A DNA stretch of 64,000 nucleotides from Odontesthes bonariensis. Lineage: Eukaryota > Chordata > Actinopteri > Atheriniformes > Atherinopsidae. Location: assembly GCF_027942865.1 (NCBI RefSeq), contig NC_134510.1, positions 11,002,743 through 11,066,742 on the forward strand. Reading direction: 5' to 3'. Every line of letters begins with the position of its first letter. Position 1 is the stretch's first letter. The notes under the pieces were generated by a model. That model did no database searches. It was given only the letters and a program-made list of their open reading frames with translations, and was not told the origin of the DNA. Below are positions 30,369-45,666 of this stretch, piece by piece. The position numbers and the translations under genes were made by a program.

Positions 30369-33300
30369 ACTCAAAGACTGTCTTTTATCCAAATAAGGTA
30401 CCAACTCCCTGTCAAAAGATTACATTTGACCCCTAACCATGATCATTTCCTAACCCTTGCTAAGAAGTCTGGATTTTTAAAGTCCCAACCCTGCGTTATT
30501 GGCTAAACCTAAACAGGAAGTGACAAAGTAAAAGCTTAAGATCTGTCATATTTAGGAGCACTTTCACATGTGACTGTGTGGGTTTTTCCTTTGATCAGCT
30601 ATCACAGTCTTGAAAAGCAGGTGTCCTGCCCAACAACGGGGTCAGCCCCACTTCCTCATAAGATGAGTTTTTTTTATCTTTCTTTGCTCAGAGGTGCTGT
30701 GATATTCAGGCTCAATAATTACGCTTAAACTATGATTCCGAGCTGCAGGACTTTCAGGTTAAGTTTGCAGTTCCGTGAGAGGATTCTTAGCTTTCTGGCC
30801 ACAGCCCAGAGGAATTCCATGATCGCCATGGTTCCCTCCTCAGAAGCATCATCGCAGCATCATTTAAAAACAAACATAAACACCATCAGTCTACACAACT
30901 TTTTTTCTTCACATTTCACTCCACCAGTTGTGGAAGATTCTAACTTCTGCTGAGGACTTGTTGCATCCCAACATGAAGAAAACACTCTCAGAAACCCAGA
31001 AAAGTGGAACAACATACTTCCAACAGGAAAAATATCAGGTTTGAGAAATGTCAAAGTCTGCACTCTTTTCTAAAGTTTCCACTGAGAAGATTTTGAAAAA
31101 GTTCATAGTCACTCATATTCAAATGACCAAAAACCTCTGAAATAAACACTTCCCACCTTCAGCTTAAAGGCAAAGTATGCTGAAGTCAGGTTTAAACTCG
31201 TTTCAAAAGAAAAAACAGCATCCAAACATTAGCTCTTCTCAAATTGGACTAAGTGTAGAACAGGGTCTTTTTTTTTAATGAATCAATCTTTTTTATAGTT
31301 ACACATAGAAATTGGTATGAAGAGTTGAACATTAAATCATATATATTCATTTATACAGCTGATAAAACTATTCACAGGACAGAAGTCCTCAGCTTCCTGC
31401 TGGGACACATAGTCACATGTAAAGGTAATGTGTAAATTGTGGAAAAACAATCACTGTAATGTTATCTTTTTCAATTTGGGATTAGAAAGGCATTCTTTCT
31501 TGTTTGAATTGAATTGAATCCTAACTCAAAGACTGTCCTTTATCCAAATAAGGTACCAACTCCCTGTCAAAAGATTACATTTGACCCCTAACCATGATCA
31601 TTTCCTAAGCCTCGCTAAGAAGTCTGGATTTTTAAAGTCCCAACCCTGCGTTATTGGCTAAACCTAAACAGGAAGTGACAAAGTTCCATCCTAATGTGTT
31701 GTGTTTACATGTGAACAAGACCACAAGTAAAATGAACACTACTTTTATGTGTGTCTGTAAGTGATTATGGTACAGAGAGGCCAGTTATTTCAAAGTAAAA
31801 GCTTAAGATCTGTCATATTTAGGAGCACTTTCACATGTGACTGTGTGGGTTTTTCCTTTGATCAGCTATCACAGTCTTGAAAAGCAGGTGTCCTGCCCAA
31901 CAATTGGGTCAGCCCCACTGTCTCATAAGATGAGTTTTTTTTTTATCTTTCTTTGCTCAGAGGTGCTGTGATATTCAGGCTCAATAATTACGCTTAAACT
32001 GTGATTCCGAGCTGCAGGACTTTCAGGTTAAGTTTGCAGTTCCGTGAGAGGATTCTTAGCTTTGTGGCCACAGCCCAGAGGAATTCAATGATCGCCATGG
32101 TTCCCTCCTCAGAAGCATCATCGCAGCATCATTTAAAAACAATCATAAACACCATCAGTCTACACAACTTTTTTTCTTCACATTTCACTCCACCAGTTGT
32201 GGAAGATTCTAACTTCTGCTGAGGACTTGTTGCATCCCAACATAAAGAAAACACTCTCAGAAACCCAGAAAAGTGGAACAACATACTTCCAACAGGAAAA
32301 ATATCAGGTTTGAGAAATGTCAAAGTCTGCACTCTTTTCTAAAGTTTCCACTGAGAAGATTTTGAAAAAGTTCATAGTCACTCATATTCAAATGACCAAA
32401 AACCTCTGAAATAAACACTTCCCACCTTCAGCTTAAAGGCAAAGTATGCTGAAGTCAGGTTTAAACTCGTTTCAAAAGAAAAAACAGCATCCAAACATTA
32501 GCTCTTCTCAAATTGGACTAAGTGTAGAACAGGGTCTTTTTTTTTAATGAATCAATCTTTTTTATAGTTACACATAGAAATTGGTATGAAGAGTTGAACA
32601 TTAAATCATATATATTCATTTATACAGCTGATAAAACTATTCACAGGACAGAAGTCCTCAGCTTCCTGCTGGGACACATAGTCACATGTAAAGGTAATGT
32701 GTAAATTGTGGAAAAACAATCACTGTAATGTTATCTTTTTCAATTTGGGATTAGAAAGGCATTCTTTCTTGTTTGAATTGAATTGAATCCTAACTCAAAG
32801 ACTGTCCTTTATCCAAATAAGGTACCAACTCCCTGTCAAAAGATTACATTTGACCCCTAACCATGATCATTTCCTAAGCCTCGCTAAGAAGTCTGGATTT
32901 TTAAAGTCCCAACCCTGCCTTATTGGCTAAACCTAAACAGGAAGTGACAAAGTTCCATCCTAATGTGTTGTGTTTACATGTGAACAAGACCACAAGTAAA
33001 ATGAACATTACTTTTATGTGCGTCTGTAAGTGATTATGGTACAGAGAGGCCAGTTATTTCAAAGTAAAAGCTTAAGATCTGTCATATTTAGGAGCACTTT
33101 CACATGTGACTGTGTGGGTTTTTTTTATCTTTCTTTGCTCAGAGGTGCTGTGATATTCAGGCTCAATAATTACGCTTAAACTATGATTCCGAGCTGCAGG
33201 ACTTTCAGGTTAAGTTTGCAGTTCCGTGAGAGGATTCTTAGCTTTCTGGCCACAGCCCAGAGGAATTCCATGATCGCCATGGTTCCCTCCTCAGAAGCAT

Positions 33301-36300
33301 CATCGCAGCATCATTTAAAAACAAACATAAACACCATCAGTCTACACAACTTTTTTTCTTCACATTTCACTCCACCAGTTGTGGAAGATTCTAACTTCTG
33401 CTGAGGACTTGTTGCATCCCAACATGAAGAAAACACTCTCAGAAACCCAGAAAAGTGGAACAACATACTTCCAACAGGAAAAATATCAGGTTTGAGAAAT
33501 GTCAAAGTCTGCACTCTTTTCTAAAGTTTCCACTGAGAAGATTTTGAAAAAGTTCATAGTCACTCATATTCAAATGACCAAAAACCTCTGAAATAAACAC
33601 TTCCCACCTTCAGCTTAAAGGCAAAGTATGCTGAAGTCAGGTTTAAACTCATTTCAAAAGAAAAAACAGCATCCAAACATTAGCTCTTCTCAAATTGGAC
33701 TAAGTGTAGAACAGGGTCTTTTTTTTTAATGAATCAATCTTTTTTATAGTTACACATAGAAATTGGTATGAAGAGTTGAACATTAAATCATATATATTCA
33801 TTTATACAGCTGATAAAACTATTCACAGGACAGAAGTCCTCAGCTTCCTGCTGGGACACATAGTCACATGTAAAGGTAATGTGTAAATTGTGGAAAAACA
33901 ATCACTGTAATGTTATCTTTTTCAATTTGGGATTAGAAAGGCATTCTTTCTTGTTTGAATTGAATTGAATCCTAACTCAAAGACTGTCCTTTATCCAAAT
34001 AAGGTACCAACTCCCTGTCAAAAGATTACATTTGACCCCTAACCATGATCATTTCCTAAGCCTCGCTAAGAAGTCTGGATTTTTAAAGTCCCAACCCTGC
34101 GTTATTGGCTAAACCTAAACAGGAAGTGACAAAGTTCCATCCTAATGTGTTGTGTTTACATGTGAACAAGACCACAAGTAAAATGAACACTACTTTTATG
34201 TGCGTCTGTAAGTGATTATGGTACAGAGAGGCCAGTTATTTCAAAGTAAAAGCTTAAGATCTGTCATATTTAGGAGCACTTTCACATGTGACTGTGTGGG
34301 TTTTTCCTTTGATCAGCTATCACAGTCTTGAAAAGCAGGTGTCCTGCCCAACAATTGGGTCAGCCCCACTGTCTCATAAGATGAGTTTTTTTTTTATCTT
34401 TCTTTGCTCAGAGGTGCTGTGATATTCAGGCTCAATAATTACTCTTAAACTATGATTCCGAGCTGCAGGACTTTCAGGTTAAGTTTGCAGTTCCGTGAGA
34501 GGATTCTTAGCTTTGTGGCCACAGCCCAGAGGAATTCCATGATCGCCATGGTTCCCTCCTCAGAAGCATCATCGCAGCATCATTTAAAAACAAACATAAA
34601 CACCATCAGTCTACACAACTTTTTTTCTTCACTTTTCACTCCACCAGTTGTGGAAGATTCTAACTTCTGCTGAGGACTTGTTGCATCCCAACATGAAGAA
34701 AACACTCTCAGAAACCCAGAAAAGTGGAACAACATACTTCCAACAGGAAAAATATCAGGTTTGAGAAATGTCAAAGTCTGCACTCTTTTCTAAAGTTTCC
34801 ACTGAGAAGATTTTGAAAAAGTTCATAGTCACTCATATTCAAATGACCAAAAACCTCTGAAATAAACACTTCCCACCTTCAGCTTAAAGGCAAAGTATGC
34901 TGAAGTCAGGTTTAAACTCGTTTCAAAAGAAAAAACAGCATCCAAACATTAGCTCTTCTCAAATTGGACTAAGTGTAGAACAGGGTCTTTTTTTTTAATG
35001 AATCAATCTTTTTTATAGTTACACATAGAAATTGGTATGAAGAGTTGAACATTAAATCATATATATTCATTTATACAGCTGATAAAACTATTCACAGGAC
35101 AGAAGTCCTCAGCTTCCTGCTGGGACACATAGTCACATGTAAAGGTAATGTGTAAATTGTGGAAAAACAATCACTGTAATGTTATCTTTTTCAATTTGGG
35201 ATTAGAAAGGCATTCTTTCTTGTTTGAATTGAATTGAATCCTAACTCAAAGACTGTCCTTTATCCAAATAAGGTACCAACTCCCTGTCAAAAGATTACAT
35301 TTGACCCCTAACCATGATCATTTCCTAAGCCTCGCTAAGAAGTCTGGATTTTTAAAGTCCCAACCCTGCCTTATTGGCTAAACCTAAACAGGAAGTGACA
35401 AAGTTCCATCCTAATGTGTTGTGTTTACATGTGAACAAGACCACAAGTAAAATGAACATTACTTTTATGTGCGTCTGTAAGTGATTATGGTACAGAGAGG
35501 CCAGTTATTTCAAAGTAAAAGCTTAAGATCTGTCATATTTAGGAGCACTTTCACATGTGACTGTGTGGGTTTTTCCTTTGATCAGCTATCACAGTCTTGA
35601 AAAGCAGGTGTCCTGCCCAACTATTTGGGTCAGCCCCACTGTCTCATAAGATGAGTTTTTTTTTTATCTTTCTTTGCTCAGAGGTGCTGTGATATTCAGG
35701 CTTAATAATTACTCTTAAACTATGATTCCGAGCTGCAGGACTTTCAGGTTAAGTTTGCAGTTCCGTGAGAGGATTCTTAGCTTTGTGGCCACAGCCCAGA
35801 GGAATTCCATGATCGCCATGGTTCCCTCCTCAGAAGCATCATCGCAGCATCATTTAAAAACAAACATAAACACCATCAGTCTACACAACTTTTTTTCTTC
35901 ACTTTTCACTCCACCAGTTGTGGAAGATTCTAACTTCTGCTGAGGACTTGTTGCATCCCAACATGAAGAAAACACTCTCAGAAACCCAGAAAAGTGGAAC
36001 AACATACTTCCAACAGGAAAAATATCAGGTTTGAGAAATGTCAAAGTCTGCACTCTTTTCTAAAGTTTCCACTGAGAAGATTTTGAAAAAGTTCATAGTC
36101 ACTCATATTCAAATGACCAAAAACTTCTGAAATAAACACTTCCCACCTTCAGCTTAAAGGCAAAGTATGCTGAAGTCAGGTTTAAACTCGTTTCAAAAGA
36201 AAAAACAGCATCCAAACATTAGCTCTTCTCAAATTGGACTAAGTGTGGAACAGGGTCTTTTTTTTTAATGAATCAATCTTTTTTATAGTTACACATAGAA

Positions 36301-39300
36301 ATTGGTATGAAGAGTTGAACATTAAATCATATATATTTATTTATACAGCTGATAAAACTATTCACAGGACAGAAGTCCTCAGCTTCCTGCTGGGACACAT
36401 AGTCACATGTAAAGGTAATGTGTAAATTGTGGAAAAACAATCACTGTAATGTTATCTTTTTCAATTTGGGATTAGAAAGGCATTCTTTCTTGTTTGAATT
36501 GAATTGAATCCTAACTCAAAGACTGTCCTTTATCCAAATAAGGTACCAACTCCCTGTCAAAAGATTACATTTGACCCCTAACCATGATCATTTCCTAAGC
36601 CTCGCTAAGAAGTCTGGATTTTTAAAGTCCCAACCCTGCGTTATTGGCTAAACCTAAACAGGAAGTGACAAAGTTCCATCCTAATGTGTTGTGTTTACAT
36701 GTGAACAAGACCACAAGTAAAATGAACACTACTTTTATGTGTGTCTGTAAGTGATTATGGTACAGAGAGGCCAGTTATTTCAAAGTAAAAGCTTAAGATC
36801 TGTCATATTTAGGAGCACTTTCACATGTGACTGTGTGGGTTTTTCCTTTGATCAGCTATCACAGTCTTGAAAAGCAGGTGTCCTGCCCAACAATTGGGTC
36901 AGCCCCACTGTCTCATAAGATGAGTTTTTTTTTTATCTTTCTTTGCTCAGAGGTGCTGTGATATTCAGGCTCAATAATTACTCTTAAACTGTGATTCCGA
37001 GCTGCAGGACTTTCAGGTTAAGTTTGCAGTTCCGTGAGAGGATTCTTAGCTTTGTGGCCACAGCCCAGAGGAATTCAATGATCGCCATGGTTCCCTCCTC
37101 AGAAGCATCATCGCAGCATCATTTAAAAACAATCATAAACACCATCAGTCTACACAACTTTTTTTCTTCACATTTCACTCCACCAGTTGTGGAAGATTCT
37201 AACTTCTGCTGAGGACTTGTTGCATCCCAACATAAAGAAAACACTCTCAGAAACCCAGAAAAGTGGAACAACATACTTCCAACAGGAAAAATATCAGGTT
37301 TGAGAAATGTCAAAGTCTGCACTCTTTTCTAAAGTTTCCACTGAGAAGATTTTGAAAAAGTTCATAGTCACTCATATTCAAATGACCAAAAACCTCTGAA
37401 ATAAACACTTCCCACCTTCAGCTTAAAGGCAAAGTATGCTGAAGTCAGGTTTAAACTCGTTTCAAAAGAAAAAACAGCATCCAAACATTAGCTCTTCTCA
37501 AATTGGACTAAGTGTAGAACAGGGTCTTTTTTTTTAATGAATCAATCTTTTTTATAGTTACACATAGAAATTGGTATGAAGAGTTGAACATTAAATCATA
37601 TATATTCATTTATACAGCTGATAAAACTATTCACAGGACAGAAGTCCTCAGCTTCCTGCTGGGACACATAGTCACATGTAAAGGTAATGTGTAAATTGTG
37701 GAAAAACAATCACTGTAATGTTATCTTTTTCAATTTGGGATTAGAAAGGCATTCTTTCTTGTCTGAATTGAATTGAATCGTAACTCAAAGACTGTCCTTT
37801 ATCCAAATAAGGTACCAACTCCCTGTCAAAAGATTACATTTGACCCCTAACCATGATCATTTCCTAAGCCTCGCTAAGAAGTCTGGATTTTTAAAGTCCC
37901 AACCCTGCATTATTGGCTAAACCTAAACAGGAAGTGACAAAGTTCCATCCTAATGTGTTGTGTTTACATGTGAACAAGACCACAAGTAAAATGGACACTA
38001 CTTTTATGTGCGTCTGTAAGTGATTATGGTACAGAGAGGCCAGTTATTTCAAAGTAAAAGCTTAAGATCTTTCATATTTAGGAGCACTTTCACATGTGAC
38101 TGTGTGGGTTTTTCCTTTGATCAGCTATCACAGTCTTGAAAAGCAGGTGTCCTGCCCAACAATTGGGTCAGCCCCACTGTCTCATAAGATGAGTTTTGTT
38201 TTTATCTTTCTTTGCTCAGAGGTGCTGTGATATTCAGGCTCAATAATTACTCTTAAACTATGATTCCGAGCTGCAGGACTTTCAGGTTAAGTTTGCAGTT
38301 CCGTGAGAGGATTCTTAGCTTTCTGGCCACAGCCCAGAGGAATTCCATGATCGCCATGGTTCCCTCCTCAGAAGCATCATCGCAGCATCATTTAAAAACA
38401 AACATAAACACCATCAGTGTACACAACTTTTTTTCTTCACTTTTCACTCCACCAGTTGTGGAAGATTCTAACTTCTGCTGAGGACTTGTTGCATCCCAAC
38501 ATGAAGAAAACACTCTCAGAAACCCAGAAAAGTGGAACAACATACTTCCAACAGGAAAAATATCAGGTTTGAGAAATGTCAAAGTCTGCACTCTTTTCTT
38601 AAGTTTCCACTGAGAAGATTTTGAAAAAGTTCATAGTCACTCATATTCAAATGACCAAAAACCTCTGAAATAAACACTTCCCACCTTCAGCTTAAAGGCA
38701 AAGTATGCTGAAGTCAGGTTTAAACTCGTTTCAAAAGAAAAATCAGCATCCAAACATTAGCTCTTCTCAAATTGGACTAAGTGTAGAACAGGGTCTTTTT
38801 TTTTAATGAATCAATCTTTTTTATAGTTACACATAGAAATTGGTATGAAGAGTTGAACATTAAATCATATATATTCATTTATACAGCTGATAAAACTATT
38901 CACAGGACAGAAGTCCTCAGCTTCCTGCTGGGACACATAGTCACATGTAAAGGTAATGTGTAAATTGTGGAAAAACAATCACTGTAATGTTATCTTTTTC
39001 AATTTGGGATTAGAAAGGCATTCTTTCTTGTTTGAATTGAATTGAATCCTAACTCAAAGACTGTCCTTTATCCAAATAAGGTACCAACTCCCTGTCAAAA
39101 GATTACATTTGACCCCTAACCATGATCATTTCCTAAGCCTCGCTAAGAAGTCTGGATTTTTAAAGTCCCAACCCTGCCTTATTGGCTAAACCTAAACAGG
39201 AAGTGACAAAGTTCCATCCTAATGTGTTGTGTTTACATGTGAACAAGACCACAAGTAAAATGAACACTACTTTTATGTGCGTCTGTAAGTGATTATGGTA

Positions 39301-42300
39301 CAGAGAGGCCAGTTATTTCAAAGTAAAAGCTTAAGATCTGTCATATTTAGGAGCACTTTCACGTGTGACTGTGTGGGTTTTTCCTTTGATCAGCTATCAC
39401 AGTCTTGAAAAGCAGGTGTCCTGCCCAACTATTTGGGTCAGCCCCACTGTCTCATAAGATGAGTTTTTTTTTTATCTTTCTTTGCTCAGAGGTGCTGTGA
39501 TATTCAGGCTCAATAATTACTCTTAAACTATGATTCCGAGCTGCAGGACTTTCAGGTTAAGTTTGCAGTTCCGTGAGAGGATTCTTAGCTTTCTGGCCAC
39601 AGCCCAGAGGAATTCCATGATCGCCATGGTTCCCTCCTCAGAAGCATCATCGCAGCATCATTTAAAAACAAACATAAACACCATCAGTCTACACAACTTT
39701 TTTTCTTCACTTTTCACTCCACCAGTTGTGGAAGATTCTAACTTCTGCTGAGGACTTGTTGCATCCCAACATGAAGAAAACACTCTCAGAAACCCAGAAA
39801 AGTGGAACAACATACTTCCAACAGGAAAAATATCAGGTTTGAGAAATGTCAAAGTCTGCACTCTTTTCTAAAGTTTCCACTGAGAAGATTTTGAAAAAGT
39901 TCATAGTCACTCATATTCAAATGACCAAAAACCTCTGAAATAAACACTTCCCACCTTCAGCTTAAAGGCAAAGTATGCTGAAGTCAGGTTTAAACTCGTT
40001 TCAAAAGAAAAAACAGCATCCAAACATTAGCTCTTCTCAAATTGGACTAAGTGTAGAACAGGGTCTTTTTTTTTAATGAATCAATCTTTTTTATAGTTAC
40101 ACATAGAAATTGGTATGAAGAGTTGAACATTAAATCATATATATTCATTTATACAGCTGATAAAACTATTCACAGGACAGAAGTCCTCAGCTTCCTGCTG
40201 GGACACATAGTCACATGTAAAGGTAATGTGTAAATTGTGGAAAAACAATCACTGTAATGTTATCTTTTTCAATTTGGGATTAGAAAGGCATTCTTTCTTG
40301 TTTGAATTGAATTGAATCCTAACTCAAAGACTGTCCTTTATCCAAATAAGGTACCAACTCCCTGTCAAAAGATTACATTTGACCCCTAACCATGATCATT
40401 TCCTAAGCCTCGCTAAGAAGTCTGGATTTTTAAAGTCCCAACCCTGCCTTATTGGCTAAACCTAAACAGGAAGTGACAAAGTTCCATCCTAATGTGTTGT
40501 GTTTACATGTGAACAAGACCACAAGTAAAATGGACACTACTTTTATGTGCGTCTGTAAGTGATTATGGTACAGAGAGGCCAGTTATTTCAAAGTAAAAGC
40601 TTAAGATCTGTCATATTTAGGAGCACTTTCACGTGTGACTGTGTGGGTTTTTCCTTTGATCAGCTATCACAGTCTTGAAAAGCAGGTGTCCTGCCCAACA
40701 ATTGGGTCAGCCCCACTGTCTCATAAGATGAGTTTTTTTTTTATCTTTCTTTGCTCAGAGGTGCTGTGATATTCAGGCTCAATAATTACTCTTAAACTAT
40801 GATTCCGAGCTGCAGGACTTTCAGGTTAAGTTTGCAGTTCCGTGAGAGGATTCTTAGCTTTGTGGCCACAGCCCAGAGGAATCCAATGATCGCCATGGTT
40901 CCCTCCTCAGAAGCATCATCGCAGCATCATTTAAAAACAATCATAAACACCATCAGTCTACACAACTTTTTTTCTTCACATTTCACTCCACCAGTTGTGG
41001 AAGATTCTAACTTCTGCTGAGGACTTGTTGCATCCCAACATGAAGAAAACACTCTCAGAAACCCAGAAAAGTGGAACAACATACTTCCAACAGGAAAAAT
41101 ATCAGGTTTGAGAAATGTCAAAGTCTGCACTCTTTTCTAAAGTTTCCACTGAGAAGATTTTGAAAAAGTTCATAGTCACTCATATTCAAATGACCAAAAA
41201 CCTCTGAAATAAACACTTCCCACCTTCAGCTTAAAGGCAAAGTATGCTGAAGTCAGGTTTAAACTCATTTCAAAAGAAAAATCAGCATCCAAACATTAGC
41301 TCTTCTCAAATTGGACTAAGTGTAGAACAGGGTCTTTTTTTTTAATGAATCAATCTTTTTTATAGTTACACATAGAAATTGGTATGAAGAGTTGAACATT
41401 AAATCATATATATTCATTTATACAGCTGATAAAACTATTCACAGGACAGAAGTCCTCAGCTTCCTGCTGGGACACATAGTCACATGTAAAGGTAATGTGT
41501 AAATTGTGGAAAAACAATCACTGTAATGTTATCTTTTTCAATTTGGGATTAGAAAGGCATTCTTTCTTGTTTGAATTGAATTGAATCCTAACTCAAAGAC
41601 TGTCCTTTATCCAAATAAGGTACCAACTCCCTGTCAAAAGATTACATTTGACCCCTAACCATGATCATTTCCTAAGCCTCGCTAAGAAGTCTGGATTTTT
41701 AAAGTCCCAACCCTGCCTTATTGGCTAAACCTAAACAGGAAGTGACAAAGTTCCATCCTAATGTGTTGTGTTTACATGTGAACAAGACCACAAGTAAAAT
41801 GAACACTACTTTTATGTGCGTCTGTAAGTGATTATGGTACAGAGAGGCCAGTTATTTCAAAGTAAAAGCTTAAGATCTGTCATATTTAGGAGCACTTTCA
41901 CATGTGACTGTGTGGGTTTTTCCTTTGATCAGCTATCACAGTCTTGAAAAGCAGGTGTCCTGCCCAACAATTGGGTCAGCCCCACTGTCTCATAAGATGA
42001 GTTTTTTTTTTTTATCTTTCTTTGCTCAGAGGTGCTGTGATATTCAGGCTCAATAATTACTCTTAAACTATGATTCCGAGCTGAAGGACTTTCAGGTTAA
42101 GTTTGCAGTTCCGTGAGAGGATTCTTAGCTTTCTGGCCACAGCCCAGAGGAATCCCATGATCGCCATGGTTCCCTCCTCAGAAGCATCATCGCAGCATCA
42201 TTTAAAAACAATCATAAACACCATCAGTCTACACAACTTTTTTTCTTCACATTTCACTCCACCAGTTGTGGAAGATTCTAACTTCTGCTGAGGACTTGTT

Positions 42301-45300
42301 GCATCCCAACATGAAGAAAACACTCTCAGAAACCCAGAAAAGTGGAACAACATACTTCCAACAGGAAAAATATCAGGTTTGAGAAATGTCAAAGTCTGCA
42401 CTCTTTTCTAAAGTTTCCACTGAGAAGATTTTGAAAAAGTTCATAGTCACTCATATTCAAATGACCAAAAACCTCTGAAATAAACACTTCCCACCTTCAG
42501 CTTAAAGGCAAAGTATGCTGAAGTCAGGTTTAAACTCGTTTCAAAAGAAAAAACAGCATCCAAACATTAGCTCTTCTCAAATTGGACTAAGTGTAGAACA
42601 GGGTCTTTTTTTTTTAATGAATCAATCTTTTTTATAGTTACACATAGAAATTGGTATGAAGAGTTGAACATTAAATCATATATATTCATTTATACAGCTG
42701 ATAAAACTATTCACAGGACAGAAGTCCTCAGCTTCCTGCTGGGACACATAGTCACATGTAAAGGTAATGTGTAAATTGTGGAAAAACAATCACTGTAATG
42801 TTATCTTTTTCAATTTGGGATTAGAAAGGCATTCTTTCTTGTTTGAATTGAATTGAATCCTAACTCAAAGACTGTCCTTTATCCAAATAAGGTACCAACT
42901 CCCTGTCAAAAGATTACATTTGACCCCTAACCATGATCATTTCCTAAGCCTCGCTAAGAAGTCTGGATTTTTAAAGTCCCAACCCTGCCTTATTGGCTAA
43001 ACCTAAACAGGAAGTGACAAAGTTCCATCCTAATGTGTTGTGTTTACATGTGAACAAGACCACAAGTAAAATGAACACTACTTTTATGTGCGTCTGTAAG
43101 TGATTATGGTACAGAGAGGCCAGTTATTTCAAAGTAAAAGCTTAAGATCTGTCATATTTAGGAGCACTTTCACATGTGACTGTGTGGGTTTTTCCTTTGA
43201 TCAGCTATCACAGTCTTGAAAAGCAGGTGTCCTGCCCAACAATTGGGTCAGCCCCACTGTCTCATAAGATGAGTTTTTTTTTTATCTTTCTTTGCTCAGA
43301 GGTGCTGTGATATTCAGGCTCAATAATTACTCTTAAACTATGATTCCGAGCTGCAGGACTTTCAGGTTAAGTTTGCAGTTCCGTGAGAGGATTCTTAGCT
43401 TTCTGGCCACAGCCCAGAGGAATTCCATGATCGCCATGGTTCCCTCCTCAGAAGCATCATCGCAGCATCATTTAAAAACAATCATAAACACCATCAGTCT
43501 ACACAACTTTTTTTCTTCACATTTCACTCCACCAGTTGTGGAAGATTCTAACTTCTGCTGAGGACTTGTTGCATCCCAACATGAAGAAAACACTCTCAGA
43601 AACCCAGAAAAGTGGAACAACATACTTCCAACAGGAAAAATATCAGGTTTGAGAAATGTCAAAGTCTGCACTCTTTTCTAAAGTTTCCACTGAGAAGATT
43701 TTGAAAAAGTTCATAGTCACTCATATTCAAATGACCAAAAACCTCTGAAATAAACACTTCCCACCTTCAGCTTAAAGGCAAAGTATGCTGAAGTCAGGTT
43801 TAAACTCGTTTCAAAAGAAAAAACAGCATCCAAACATTAGCTCTTCTCAAATTGGACTAAGTGTAGAACAGGGTCTTTTTTTTTAATGAATCAATCTTTT
43901 TTATAGTTACACATAGAAATTGGTATCAAGAGTTGAACATTAAATCATATATATTCATTTATACAGCTGATAAAACTATTCACAGGACAGAAGTCCTCAG
44001 CTTCCTGCTGGGACACATAGTCACATGTAAAGGTAATGTGTAAATTGTGGAAAAACAATCACTGTAATGTTATCTTTTTCAATTTGGGATTAGAAAGGCA
44101 TTCTTTCTTGTTTGAATTGAATTGAATCCTAACTCAAAGACTGTCCTTTATCCAAATAAGGTACCAACTCCCTGTCAAAAGATTACATTTGACCCCTAAC
44201 CATGATCATTTCCTAAGCCTCGCTAAGAAGTCTGGATTTTTAAAGTCCCAACCCTGCGTTATTGGCTAAACCTAAACAGGAAGTGACAAAGTTCCATCCT
44301 AATGTGTTGTGTTTACATGTGAACAAGACCACAAGTAAAATGAACACTACTTTTATGTGCGTCTGTAAGTGATTATGGTACAGAGAGGCCAGTTATTTCA
44401 AAGTAAAAGCTTAAGATCTGTCATATTTAGGAGCACTTTCACATGTGACTGTGTGGGTTTTTCCTTTGATCAGCTATCACAGTCTTGAAAAGCAGGTGTC
44501 CTGCCCAACAATTGGGTCAGCCCCACTGTCTCATAAGATGAGTTTTTTTTTTATCTTTCTTTGCTCAGAGGTGCTGTGATATTCAGGCTCAATAATTACT
44601 CTTAAACTATGATTCCGAGCTGCAGGACTTTCAGGTTAAGTTTGCAGTTCCGTGAGAGGATTCTTAGCTTTCTGGCCACAGCCCAGAGGAATTCCATGAT
44701 CGCCATGGTTCCCTCCTCAGAAGCATCATCGCAGCATCATTTAAAAACAAACATAAACACCATCAGTCTACACAACTTTTTTTCTTCACATTTCACTCCA
44801 CCAGTTGTGGAAGATTCTAACTTCTGCTGAGGACTTGTTGCATCCCAACATGAAGAAAACACTCTCAGAAACCCAGAAAAGTGGAACAACATACTTCCAA
44901 CAGGAAAAATATCAGGTTTGAGAAATGTCAAAGTCTGCACTCTTTTCTAAAGTTTCCACTGAGAAGATTTTTAAAAAGTTCATAGTCACTCATATTCAAA
45001 TGACCAAAAACCTCTGAAATAAACACTTCCCACCTTCAGCTTAAAGGCAAAGTATGCTGAAGTCAGGTTTAAACTCATTTCAAAAGAAAAATCAGCATCC
45101 AAACATTAGCTCTTCTCAAATTGGACTAAGTGTAGAACAGGGTCATTTTTTTTATGAATCAATCTGTTTTATAGTTACACATAGAAATTGGTATGAAGAG
45201 TTGAACATTAAATCATATATATTCATTTATACAGCTGATAAAACTATTCACAGGACAGAAGTCCTCAGCTTCCTGCTGGGACACATAGTCACATGTAAAG

Positions 45301-45666
45301 GTAATATGTAAATTGTGGAAAAACAATCACTGTAATGTTATCTTTTTCAATTTGGGATTAGAAAGGCATTCTTTCTTGTTTGAATTGAATTGAATCCTAA
45401 ATCGAAGACTGTCTTTTATCCAAATAAGGTACCAACTCCCTGTCAAAAGATTACATTTGACCCCTAACCATGATCATTTCCTAACCCTCGCTAAGAAGTC
45501 TGGATTTTTAAAGTCCCAACCCTGCGTTATTGGCTAAACCTAAACAGGAAGTGACAAAGTTCCATCCTAATGTGTTGTGTTTACATGTGAACGAGACCAA
45601 AAGTAAAATGAACACTACTTGTATGTGCGTCTGTAATTGATTATGGTACAGAGAGGCCAGTTATTT
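30369..45666. repeat. Satellite array, 1,269 bp monomer, twelve units plus partial ends
   Basis: Monomers anchored at the shared start GATTCCGAGCTG (30732, 32001, 33183, 34452, 35722, 36991, 38260, 39530, 40799, 42070, 43340, 44609), spaced 1269-1271 except one of 1182. Copies are about 98-99% alike. The first monomer lacks ~113 bp between two CAAAG repeats, and the third (near 33125) lacks ~87 bp between two T-runs. Frames of 73 and 67 codons recur because the DNA recurs; one is cut by a stop at 42082. No known RNA gene, TIR or LTR was recognised in the monomer. The last unit is interrupted by the LTR at 45667. Confidence 0.95.

Noticed and set aside
30732-30953. 73- and 67-codon frames in every satellite monomer
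   Set aside because: They overlap on opposite strands, carry no domain, and one monomer (42082) has a stop. Best read as chance frames in a tandem repeat.
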